A stretch of DNA of 64,000 nt from OCS116 sp051531935. GTDB taxonomy: Bacteria; Pseudomonadota; Alphaproteobacteria; Rhizobiales; OSC116. Below the pieces are notes generated by a model, which was not told the origin of the DNA, did not search any database, and was given only the letters and a program-made list of their open reading frames with translations. The stretch covers positions 186,001 through 250,000 of the forward strand of contig JAOPTR010000016.1 in the NCBI GenBank assembly GCA_051531935.1. Reading direction: 5' to 3'. Below are positions 44,183 through 51,689 of the stretch, one piece after another; position 1 is the first letter of the stretch; every line of letters begins with the position of its first letter. Both the position numbers and the translations under genes were made by a program.

Positions 44183-45235
44183 TTAGTATGCGTTCACCAT
44201 CCAATTAAATTTATCTTCGACGCGCGCTTCGTGAATGTCATTCAATTTAGTTTTAAGTGCTTTTGAAATTACACCCATTTCTTTACCAATCAAATACTCA
44301 GTTCCATCTGCTTCTTTAAATGATTTAATTGGCGTTACAGCAGCGGCAGTGCCTGTCGAAAACGCTTCGATTTCCTCTCCGCTTTTGATCATTTCAATCA
44401 ACTTATTTATGTCGATCTGCTCTTCGCTAACTGCAACCCCCATATCCTCTGCCAATGCAATTATTGACCGCCTCACCACACCAGGTAAGAAACTTGGTTG
44501 TAGCTTTGGCGTGTGCAAAATATCGTTATGATATACGAAGAAATTCATCAAAGAAAACTCTTCAATAAATCTATTTTCGACAGGGTCTAACCACATATTT
44601 GTAGCACATTCCATTGCCTGCGCACGTCTTAGCGCATTGAAACCAGCAGCATAATTTCCCGCTGTTTTTACATTGCCAGTACCACCTAATGCCGAGCGTT
44701 TGCTTTGGCGCTCAATTAGTACAGAAATCATGTCGTTTGAAAATGGTAATGTGGGGGCGACATGCACAGAAAAGCAATAATTTTCCGAAGGAGATACAGC
44801 TAATGAATAGTCCGTAGCATACATTGATGGCCGCAAATAAAGCGCGCATCCATTTTGTGTGGGAATGTGCGCTTCGTATAATTTACTAATTTGCTTCACT
44901 GCCTTTAAAAACAGCCCTTCAGGCAAAGCTGGCATGCACATGCGCTCTACCGAATCGCCAAATCTATTGGCATGATCTTGAGGCCTAAAAATTTGAGGTA
45001 TATTTTGGCCAACTTTATAAGCCTTCATGCCTTCAAAAACGCTTTGCGCATATTGAACAGCAACAGAACCACCAGAAATTTGGTTTTCGCTGTCAAATAA
45101 CACCTCAAGCTCCGACCAAGCCCCATTTTCATAAGTCGACCTGATAATGATAGGCAGAACTGCCTTACCAAATGTCTTGTCAGAGGGAATTTTTAAATTT
45201 TCCAATTCGGTGTAGATTTCTGGTCGTATATTCAT
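44183..45235 (-). CDS. ilvE: Branched-chain amino-acid aminotransferase
   Basis: This 350-residue fold-type IV PLP enzyme interconverts Leu/Ile/Val with their 2-oxo acids. The PLP Lys is about 190 in GGTGNVKTAGNYA, and the long form with SVFEGMKAY (about 66-74) marks the eukaryote-like BCAT II branch. The ATG at 45235 has GGA at suitable spacing; a TTG 18 bases earlier was rejected. It supplies the oxo acids for the neighbouring dehydrogenase complex. It is convergent with the Lrp gene. Confidence 0.92.
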   Translation of the reverse strand: MNIRPEIYTELENLKIPSDKTFGKAVLPIIIRSTYENGAWSELEVLFDSENQISGGSVAVQYAQSVFEGMKAYKVGQNIPQIFRPQDHANRFGDSVERMCMPALPEGLFLKAVKQISKLYEAHIPTQNGCALYLRPSMYATDYSLAVSPSENYCFSVHVAPTLPFSNDMISVLIERQSKRSALGGTGNVKTAGNYAAGFNALRRAQAMECATNMWLDPVENRFIEEFSLMNFFVYHNDILHTPKLQPSFLPGVVRRSIIALAEDMGVAVSEEQIDINKLIEMIKSGEEIEAFSTGTAAAVTPIKSFKEADGTEYLIGKEMGVISKALKTKLNDIHEARVEDKFNWMVNAY

Positions 45236-45424
45236 AATGGTTCCAAAATTCAAGTGTCGCTTATTCGTTTTCTAACCATTAAACTAACCGAACTCAAAAG
45301 AAATTACTTACCTAAAATACCAATATACCGCTTTCTTTTTGGATTAAATTTTCTCGAAATTAGGCTTTTTTGAAATAACGTCCTAACCCTCGTTCAAACA
45401 TTTTAATTCGTATCAATGCCGCTC

Positions 45425-46357
45425 TCACATTTTATGAACAAATTTAGCATCCCAAATGCCATTTTGAATTTCGTCCTTTATCAAACTCAGCACAAGAGTT
45501 TTGATGGTTTCAAATAATCGGTTTGAAGCATAATTTCGACGATAGCCCAAATATAACGAACGCGAAAATTCAGGGTTAATGATTGAGCGAGCATGAAGGC
45601 TGACATTTCTCAAAGGTTCGCTGACAAATATTTTGGGCGCGATGGTGCAGCCTAATCCCGCCAACAATCCGTCGGTAATCCCACTTATAGAGTTTAGTTG
45701 CAATGGCGCGTTAATTTCCAACCTAGCTAGTAGGTTTGATTTATCAACCAATGCCCGTGCCGAACCACCTTGGCGCAATAATAGTATAGGCAACTTCGCC
45801 AAATCATCATATGTAATCGGAGACAAACTGTCGGATATGATTGATTTTTTGCCAATACAAAGCACTTCTTCCTGCAAAATTAATTCCATTGTAATTTTGC
45901 GATTTCTATATGGATTGTAAAATAGCGCCAAGTCGACATTCGCATTAATTAAATCGGTTTGATTACTGCCAGACAACCCTTCAACAATTGATAAACGTAT
46001 CTGCGGATATCGAGAAAGAATTGTTTTCATCAATGGCACGCCGATGGTTTTCATCACCGTATATGGCAGCGCAATCGCAAAATCACCTGCAATTTCTTTG
46101 GATTCACTCAATATATCCAGTTCAGCCGCTTTAAGCGAGGCTAAGATGTTTTTGGCATGCACGTATAAACGCTGCCCCGCTGCCGTTGGCTCCATACCAC
46201 GTGGTTTACGTGTGAATAATGAGGTTTTTAATTCAGCTTCCAAATTTTGAATGTGATGGCTAATCGCAGATTGCGCAACTGAAAGGTGGTTAGCTGCATG
46301 CGATAAATTGGCATGTTCAAAAACTGAAATAAAATATGTAAGCTGCTTAATATCCAT
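45425..46357 (-). CDS. LysR-family regulator of the CoA-transferase/lyase/TRAP operon
   Basis: This 310-residue LysR protein has the helix-turn-helix at about 1-60 (LSHAANHLSVAQSAISHHIQNLE) and an effector domain from about 90. It is divergent from a CoA-transferase, HMG-CoA-lyase-like and TRAP operon, with a set of GAATG/CATTC half-sites between them, so it probably controls that operon in response to its organic-acid substrate. Confidence 0.88.
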   Translation of the reverse strand: MDIKQLTYFISVFEHANLSHAANHLSVAQSAISHHIQNLEAELKTSLFTRKPRGMEPTAAGQRLYVHAKNILASLKAAELDILSESKEIAGDFAIALPYTVMKTIGVPLMKTILSRYPQIRLSIVEGLSGSNQTDLINANVDLALFYNPYRNRKITMELILQEEVLCIGKKSIISDSLSPITYDDLAKLPILLLRQGGSARALVDKSNLLARLEINAPLQLNSISGITDGLLAGLGCTIAPKIFVSEPLRNVSLHARSIINPEFSRSLYLGYRRNYASNRLFETIKTLVLSLIKDEIQNGIWDAKFVHKM

Positions 46358-46362
46358 TTTAC

Positions 46363-46412
46363 CATTCTAATATATAGAATGATACATTCCAAACATTATA
46401 TTTTTATGAATG
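46363..46412. promoter_or_regulatory. Array of CATTC/GAATG half-sites, probable LysR binding region
   Basis: CATTCTA-ATATA-TAGAATG (46363-46381) is a perfect 7-bp dyad with the T-N11-A shape of LysR boxes. It is followed by CATTC at 46385-46389 and GAATG at 46408-46412. The array lies in the 103-base space between the divergent LysR and CoA-transferase genes, directly upstream of the LysR start codon. Confidence 0.6.
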
Positions 46413-46460
46413 TGTATTCCCCCATAGAGTGAAGTGATAATAACTCTATCTGGAAGATAT

Positions 46461-47627
46461 ATGACGCAAGATCTACCGCTTAAAAATATTCGTGTAATTG
46501 AGATGAGCCATATGATTATGGGGCCATCTTGCGGTATGATATTGGCGCAACTGGGTGCAGATGTTATCAAAGTCGAACCACCTAAAGGTGATAAAACTCG
46601 AAATCTAAAAGGCATGGGTACAGCCTTTTTTCCATTGTTCAACCGCGGTAAGCGCAGCGTTGTCTTGGAATTAAATACCAAACAAGGCCTTGCCGATTTC
46701 CATGACCTGTTATCTACGGCCGATGTTTTCATTGAGAATTTCAGAGATGGATTGCTCGAAAAAAGCAACATAGATGCCGCATCACTGCGCAAAAGCCATC
46801 CAAATCTCATCATTGCAGGGCATAAAGGTTTTTTATCTGGGCCCTATGAACATCGCCCTGCACTAGATGAAGTGGTGCAAATGATGAGCGGCCTTGCCAT
46901 GATGACAGGCTCTTACGAAAAACCCATACGCATCGGCTCATCAGCCAATGACATTATGGGCGGCATGTTTGGCGTCATTGGCATATTGGCGGCACTGTTC
47001 GAGCGTAAAGCCAACTCTTCCGACCAAGGAAAAGAAATCCGCATCGGCTTGTTTGAAAACTCACTATTTATGGTGGCGCAACATATGGTGCAACACGAGT
47101 TAACTGGCGAGCCATCCATTTCCATGCAGGAACGCCGCCAAGCGTGGCCCATTTACGACATTTTTAAAACCCGTGACAGTCAACAAATTTTCATTGCCGT
47201 GGTTACCGATGGTCATTGGCAAGCTTTCTGCAAAACTTACGGATTTAAGGAGTTTCTAGCCGATAAAAGGTTGCAAAATGCCACAGAACGCATTGCCGAG
47301 CGCAGTTGGACACTGCCGATAATATCAAAAGAAATTGAAACTCACGATTTAGAAACGTTGTCGCAAACGCTCGATAAACTCAATATACCTTTTGCCAATA
47401 TAAACCGCCCTGAAGACATGTTTAACAACCCACATGTTATGCGTGATGGCGGTTTGGTATCTTCGTTAAATGATGATGGCGTGGCTTTTAGAAGCCCTGC
47501 CCTACCTTTGGAAATTAGTGGCGAAGGTTTAGGCGCCAATTTAAATGTGCCGCCATTAGGCGCCCACACCCAAGAAATATTGGACGAGCTAGACACGCGC
47601 CTTGGGAGAATTAATGACAAACATTGA
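46461..47627 (+). CDS. Family III CoA-transferase (CaiB/BaiF type)
   Basis: This 388-residue enzyme moves CoA from a donor such as succinyl-CoA to an organic acid. The start LKNIRVIEMSHMIMGPSCG and the catalytic Asp at about 164 in SANDIMGGMFGVIG are typical. The ATG at 46461 is preceded by GGAAGATAT; the frame's earlier GTG at 46434 was rejected. Its gene overlaps the lyase gene by 14 bases, so the acyl-CoA it makes is probably cleaved by that lyase. Candidates are 3-hydroxy-3-methylglutarate or citramalate. Confidence 0.88.
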   Translation: MTQDLPLKNIRVIEMSHMIMGPSCGMILAQLGADVIKVEPPKGDKTRNLKGMGTAFFPLFNRGKRSVVLELNTKQGLADFHDLLSTADVFIENFRDGLLEKSNIDAASLRKSHPNLIIAGHKGFLSGPYEHRPALDEVVQMMSGLAMMTGSYEKPIRIGSSANDIMGGMFGVIGILAALFERKANSSDQGKEIRIGLFENSLFMVAQHMVQHELTGEPSISMQERRQAWPIYDIFKTRDSQQIFIAVVTDGHWQAFCKTYGFKEFLADKRLQNATERIAERSWTLPIISKEIETHDLETLSQTLDKLNIPFANINRPEDMFNNPHVMRDGGLVSSLNDDGVAFRSPALPLEISGEGLGANLNVPPLGAHTQEILDELDTRLGRINDKH

Positions 47628-48561
47628 TTTAATTTATCCTGCAAACCAAATTAGCCTGCGTGAAGTGGGGCTACGGGATGGCTTGCAAATGGTCAAAACC
47701 TACCCCTCAACTGCTGCGAAATTAGATTGGATTGAGCAAGAATATAATGCAGGCATTCGACATTTTGAGGTTGGCACATTTTTGCCAAAAGATCGTTATC
47801 CCATGTTTGCAGATATAGATATTTTGACCAAAAAACTAGCTGCACTGCCAAATGCGCACAGCGTTGGTTTATCGCCTAACAAACGAGGCGGTATTAATGG
47901 TTTTTCAAGCCATGTAAACGAGCTTCACTGCGTCATATCTGCCACCGAGGCACATAATCAAGCCAATTTAAATCGTTCTCAGGCCACAAGTTTAAAAGAA
48001 ATTTCCGACATTTGCCATTTGCGCGATGAAGCCTATCCATCAACCATAGTCAGCGTGAGTATCGCAATGAGTTTTGGTTGCTCTATTGATGGAATGGTCG
48101 AGGCTAACAAGGTATTGTCCTTAGCCGAAGCTTGTTACCAAGCGGGCGTTGATATGGTATCCGTTGCCGATACGGTTGGTTATGCAGGGCCCAAACAAGT
48201 GGCACATTTGGCCAAAGAATTATACAAATTAGCCAACAAAAAACCATTTGGCGTACATTTACACGACACCAGAGGATTGGGCATAGCCAACGCAACAGCG
48301 GCTTTAGACCAAGGTGTGCGTTTATTAGATGCATCATTAGGTGGCCTAGGCGGTTGCCCCGCAGCCCCAAATGCCACTGGCAATATAGTGATGGAAGATT
48401 TAGCCTTTTTATGCCAAACGCATGGGTTTGATACAGGAATAGACATTCAGAAATTGGTGAAAATTCGCAATATATTACACCGCGAAATGCCAACAGAGAC
48501 CCTTTATGGGGCGCTCGCAAAAGCCGATTTGCCAAAAATGGGAGTGGCATATCGTACATAA
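47614..48561 (+). CDS. HMG-CoA lyase family enzyme (hydroxymethylglutaryl-CoA or citramalyl-CoA type)
   Basis: This 315-residue TIM-barrel lyase splits a 3-hydroxyacyl-CoA to acetyl-CoA and an oxo acid. Catalytic and metal residues match HMG-CoA lyase: Arg21-Asp22 (LREVGLRDGLQ), His215 and His217 (GVHLHDTRG), and Cys248 (GGLGGCPAAPNATGN). The ATG at 47614 has GGGAG upstream and lies in the end of the CoA-transferase gene. HMG-CoA lyase ends leucine breakdown, but pairing with a CoA-transferase and TRAP importer suggests use of an imported hydroxy-dicarboxylate. Confidence 0.87.
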   Translation: MTNIDLIYPANQISLREVGLRDGLQMVKTYPSTAAKLDWIEQEYNAGIRHFEVGTFLPKDRYPMFADIDILTKKLAALPNAHSVGLSPNKRGGINGFSSHVNELHCVISATEAHNQANLNRSQATSLKEISDICHLRDEAYPSTIVSVSIAMSFGCSIDGMVEANKVLSLAEACYQAGVDMVSVADTVGYAGPKQVAHLAKELYKLANKKPFGVHLHDTRGLGIANATAALDQGVRLLDASLGGLGGCPAAPNATGNIVMEDLAFLCQTHGFDTGIDIQKLVKIRNILHREMPTETLYGALAKADLPKMGVAYRT

Positions 48562-48597
48562 TAAAAACTAAAACCAAAACTTAAGAGGGAATTATTG

Positions 48598-49587
48598 ATG
48601 AATAAGATATTGAAAACCGCGCTATTTGGCGCCTTACTGCTCGGCAGCACTGTTGCTGCCCAAGCCGAAACCATTCGAGTGACATTACAATTGCCAGAAA
48701 GCCATTTTTTGGGACAAAATTGGTTGGCATTTAAAGACATTATCGAAAAAGAATCCAATGGCGAATTGAAATTAGAATTATTTCCATCTGCACAATTATA
48801 TAAAGACAACCAAGTGCCCGAGGCTGTTGGTTCTGGCGCCATCGAAGCTGGCTCAGCCTTTTTAGGCCGCTTTGCAGGTAGTGTCCCTTCAGTTGAAATT
48901 GTCAATTTACCATTCTTCTTTAAAGATGAAGCGCATATGCGTGCAGCTGTTGCCAGTGGCTCTAAATTACGTAATTTACTAGACGCTGCCGTGCTTGAAG
49001 AAACAGGCGCCAAAATCTTATGGTGGCAAGCATATGACCGTAATATTTACCTTAACAATGGCGAGCCAATTCGTACACCTGCTGATATCAAAGGTAAGAA
49101 AGTGCGTACCTATGGTAAAATTTTAGGGTGGACAGTCGAAGCTTTGGGTGGTGCCCCTACTTTAATGTCAGGCTCTAAACAATTCCTCGCCTATCAACAA
49201 GGCGCAGTGGATGTAGGCATGACAGGCGCATCAGCAGTTAAAAGCCGTAAGCTATATGAAGTGATGAAAAACATGACTTTAAGCTATGATAGCTCATTAG
49301 AATTTGTTGCGGTTATGAATAATGACTTCTTCAATTCACTATCTGCTGAAAATCAGGCCATCATCACCAAAGCTGCATTGACTGTGGAACAACAATTACG
49401 TGACCAAGTTTATGGTGGTGAAGCTGAGCTTATCAAATCACTTTCTGACAAAATTAATATTGTTAAGTTGACTGATGGTGAGCGCGCTCAATGGGTTGAT
49501 GCCACAAAATCAGTGATTGATCAATTTGTTGACGAACGCGGCCAAATGGCGAAAGATGCCATTGCTGCTGCACTAGCTGCACAATGA
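48598..49587 (+). CDS. TRAP transporter periplasmic binding protein (DctP-type), second system
   Basis: This 329-residue secreted protein has a signal peptide (hydrophobic 7-20, cleavage after about Ala23) and the DctP pattern, including WWQAYDRNIYLN and IKGKKVRTYGKILG, where the Arg normally binds the substrate carboxylate. GAGGGA lies before the ATG at 48598. It follows the lyase gene by 36 bases in the same direction. A hexanucleotide repeat starts at its stop codon and a stem-loop separates it from the small-permease gene. The ligand is probably the hydroxy-dicarboxylate used by the two enzymes upstream. Confidence 0.9.
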   Translation: MNKILKTALFGALLLGSTVAAQAETIRVTLQLPESHFLGQNWLAFKDIIEKESNGELKLELFPSAQLYKDNQVPEAVGSGAIEAGSAFLGRFAGSVPSVEIVNLPFFFKDEAHMRAAVASGSKLRNLLDAAVLEETGAKILWWQAYDRNIYLNNGEPIRTPADIKGKKVRTYGKILGWTVEALGGAPTLMSGSKQFLAYQQGAVDVGMTGASAVKSRKLYEVMKNMTLSYDSSLEFVAVMNNDFFNSLSAENQAIITKAALTVEQQLRDQVYGGEAELIKSLSDKINIVKLTDGERAQWVDATKSVIDQFVDERGQMAKDAIAAALAAQ

Positions 49588-49614
49588 ATGTGAATGTGAA
49601 TGTGAATGTGAATA
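49585..49614 (+). repeat. Tandem hexanucleotide repeat (TGAATG)n at the dctP stop codon
   Basis: Four full copies of TGAATG (49585-49608) and one partial copy (TGAATA, 49609-49614) begin with the stop codon of the binding-protein gene itself. Because the unit is a multiple of three and starts with TGA, changes in copy number cannot alter the protein; they would only change the distance to the stem-loop at 49632. Confidence 0.9.
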
Positions 49615-49631
49615 AGTAAGACAATTATAAG

Positions 49632-49657
49632 CGACCATGCTTACTTAGGCATGGTCG
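49632..49657 (+). promoter_or_regulatory. Stem-loop between dctP- and dctQ-type genes (second TRAP)
   Basis: CGACCATGC (49632-49640) pairs perfectly with GCATGGTCG (49649-49657) around an 8-base loop, followed by TTATTTTC. With a T-rich tail it may act as a weak terminator, lowering permease expression relative to the binding protein. Confidence 0.75.
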
Positions 49658-49675
49658 TTATTTTCACGCTTAATT

Positions 49676-50194
49676 ATGGAAAACCAGATGGTAAAATTTA
49701 TAGACAATGTTTCTGAATATGCAGGAAAATTTGCTGCATGGCTGTTTTTCGCCGTTGGCGTGTTCATTACCTATGAAGTATTTATGCGCTATGTGTTTAC
49801 CGCCCCTACCATTTGGGTCGATGAAACCACCCGCATCATTCAAATTTGGGCAACCTATTTAGGCGGAGCTTTTGCGCTTAAACATCGTCAAATGATTACC
49901 ATAGACATTGCTTTTCGTGATCCCAAAAGCCTTGCTCGAAAATGCACCGAAACTTTTTCATTGTTAGTCATCATTATGTTCTGTGCGGTTGCAGCCTGGT
50001 ATGGTTATGAATTATGGCTTAAAGCCACCTTACGCGGTCATACGACCGATAGTTTTCTAGGCATGCCAAAATGGCTAACCCACGCATCTGTCTGGGTTGG
50101 GTTTGGGTTGCTTTTACTGCAAGCCATTGTTGAAATCGTTAAAGTCTGGACCATCGGCATTCCCGAGCAAGACATTATGGAGGCCACACATTAA
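49676..50194 (+). CDS. TRAP transporter small permease (DctQ-type), second system
   Basis: This 172-residue protein has four TM helices (about 14-36, 50-68, 91-113, 130-152) and the DctQ pattern FVAPTIWVDE-like TAPTIWVDETTRIIQIW near the second helix. An ATG at 49688 is an alternative start four residues in. It overlaps the large-permease gene as TAATG, sharing one base. It anchors the interaction of binding protein and channel in the inner membrane. Confidence 0.88.
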   Translation: MENQMVKFIDNVSEYAGKFAAWLFFAVGVFITYEVFMRYVFTAPTIWVDETTRIIQIWATYLGGAFALKHRQMITIDIAFRDPKSLARKCTETFSLLVIIMFCAVAAWYGYELWLKATLRGHTTDSFLGMPKWLTHASVWVGFGLLLLQAIVEIVKVWTIGIPEQDIMEATH

Positions 50195-51465
50195 TGACCA
50201 TATTACTACTTATTTCGGCTTTACTGGCTTTATTAATATTACGCGTGCCCGTGGCTTTTGCACTGGGTGGTTTGGGCGTTGCCTTATTGTGGATTTACCC
50301 ACTGCCGCTCAACGCAGTGCCACAACGGCTTTATGGCACAATGGATAGCTTTGAGCTACTTGCCATCCCTATGTTTTTATTAATGTCCAATGTTTTACTT
50401 AAAGGCAATGTAGGGCGAGATTTATTTGCCGCAGTGCAAAGCTGGGTCGGCCATTGGCCGGGCGGTTTAGGCGTCGCTACCATATTATCTTGCGGCATGT
50501 TTTCAGCCATATCTGGCTCATCTGTTGCCACCGCGGCCACCATTGGCACAGTTGCAATACCCGAAATGACTAAACGCGGCTACGATCGCCCGTTTGTACT
50601 GGGTTTAATTGCAGCAGGCGGCACATTGGGAATACTAATCCCTCCATCAATCCCACTTATTTTGTATGGTGTGATGACAGAAACCTCGATACCCACATTA
50701 TTTTTAGCTGGCATTGGCCCGGGGCTGTTTCTAGCAACTATTTTCATCATCTATTCTATGCTTTACGCCCGTTTTAAAGGCAACAATCAAAAATTAGAAA
50801 AAGCCACTTGGACAGTGCGTAAAAATGCATCACTTATGGCATTGCCAACTGTTGGCTTGGCGATAGCCATTATTGGTTCTATTTATTTGGGCATCGCAAC
50901 GCCATCCGAAAGTGCGGGTGTTGGGTTTATACTGGCACTCATCATTACCTTTGCAATGGGTCGTATGAATTGGGCAAAAGTAAAACAAGCCACATATGAT
51001 TCAATGAAAACCACTTCGATGATTTTTTTCATCGTAGCTTGTGCCAAGGTATTTTCATATTCAATTACCTTATACCGCATTCCGCAAGACATATCAGAAC
51101 TGCTCACCACCAATATTTCTAGCCCGACTATATTTATGTTGGCCGTGGGAGCTGTATTGTTATTGATTGGGTTTTTCTTGGAGTCATTATCCATGTTGCT
51201 CATTATGGTGCCTGTTTTATTCCCTGCGTTAAGTGCAATGGGCATAGACCCAATCTGGTTTGGCATCTTTTTTGTGGTGCTAATTGAAACCGCATTAATC
51301 ACCCCACCTGTTGGGTTGAATTTATTCATCATTCAAGCGGTTGGGCATGCAAGGCTAGAAGAAGTGGTCAAGGGCGCTTTGCCGTTTGCAATTATGATGC
51401 TCTGCACTGCCATTTTATTATGGTTCTGGCAAGGATTGGCACTCACAATTCCATATAATTTCTAA
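50194..51465 (+). CDS. TRAP transporter large permease (DctM-type), second system
   Basis: This 423-residue translocation subunit has about a dozen TM helices and the family motif ISGSSVATAATIGTVAIPEM (about 108-127), with GTLGILIPPSIPLILYGVM following. It completes a CoA-transferase, lyase, dctP, dctQ, dctM operon. Its counterpart at 34715 is clearly a paralogue, but the two differ across most positions, so they are not a recent duplication. A hairpin follows its stop. Confidence 0.92.
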   Translation: MTILLLISALLALLILRVPVAFALGGLGVALLWIYPLPLNAVPQRLYGTMDSFELLAIPMFLLMSNVLLKGNVGRDLFAAVQSWVGHWPGGLGVATILSCGMFSAISGSSVATAATIGTVAIPEMTKRGYDRPFVLGLIAAGGTLGILIPPSIPLILYGVMTETSIPTLFLAGIGPGLFLATIFIIYSMLYARFKGNNQKLEKATWTVRKNASLMALPTVGLAIAIIGSIYLGIATPSESAGVGFILALIITFAMGRMNWAKVKQATYDSMKTTSMIFFIVACAKVFSYSITLYRIPQDISELLTTNISSPTIFMLAVGAVLLLIGFFLESLSMLLIMVPVLFPALSAMGIDPIWFGIFFVVLIETALITPPVGLNLFIIQAVGHARLEEVVKGALPFAIMMLCTAILLWFWQGLALTIPYNF

Positions 51466-51479
51466 AATTTATCTTGTTG

Positions 51480-51512
51480 GTTAGGTTTAATAGCCTCAAT
51501 ACCTCACCTAAC
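51480..51512 (+). terminator. Possible terminator after the second TRAP operon
   Basis: GTTAGGT (51480-51486) pairs with ACCTAAC (51506-51512) around a 19-base loop, 15 bases past the dctM stop. No clean T-tract follows, so the call is tentative. Confidence 0.4.
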
Positions 51513-51570
51513 AAACATGTTGAATTGCAATTTTGAAAGTGCTTTTTAATCAGGAATTGATCTTTAATTA

Positions 51571-51616
51571 TTACAAATTGTTACAAGAATACCCACAATG
51601 TTAGAAAGTGTAACAA
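51571..51616. promoter_or_regulatory. TTACAA direct repeats and TTGTTACA/TGTAACAA dyad upstream of the surface protein
   Basis: TTACAA occurs at 51571-51576 and 51581-51586, exactly 10 bases apart, and TTGTTACA (51578-51585) has an inverted partner TGTAACAA at 51609-51616. Tandem half-sites one turn apart are the pattern bound by OmpR-type regulators, and such a pair is encoded just past the surface-protein gene. The link is inferred. Confidence 0.45.
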
Positions 51617-51654
51617 ATTAGACTTTAGTCTGGTTTGAGTTAAAAACACCACTT

Positions 51655-51679
51655 ATCTCAAGATAAATATTATTGAGAT
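51655..51679 (+). promoter_or_regulatory. Leader hairpin next to the ribosome site of the surface-protein gene
   Basis: ATCTCAA (51655-51661) pairs with TTGAGAT (51673-51679) around an 11-base loop, ending just before the AGGGG ribosome site of the gene at 51690. It could modulate translation; evidence is symmetry and position only. Confidence 0.4.
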
Positions 51680-51689
51680 CAGGGGCAAC

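Noticed and set aside
48104..49013. Minus-strand frames of 157 and 169 codons over the lyase and dctP genes
   Set aside because: Both overlap genes with full-length family motifs and have no independent support.
50883..51332. 149-codon minus-strand frame over the second dctM gene
   Set aside because: Shadow of a hydrophobic membrane-protein gene; Asn/Thr/Met-rich with no recognisable features.
34715..51465. Recent duplication of the TRAP transporters
   Set aside because: The two DctPQM sets differ across most positions, have opposite orientation and different enzyme partners; they are old paralogues.
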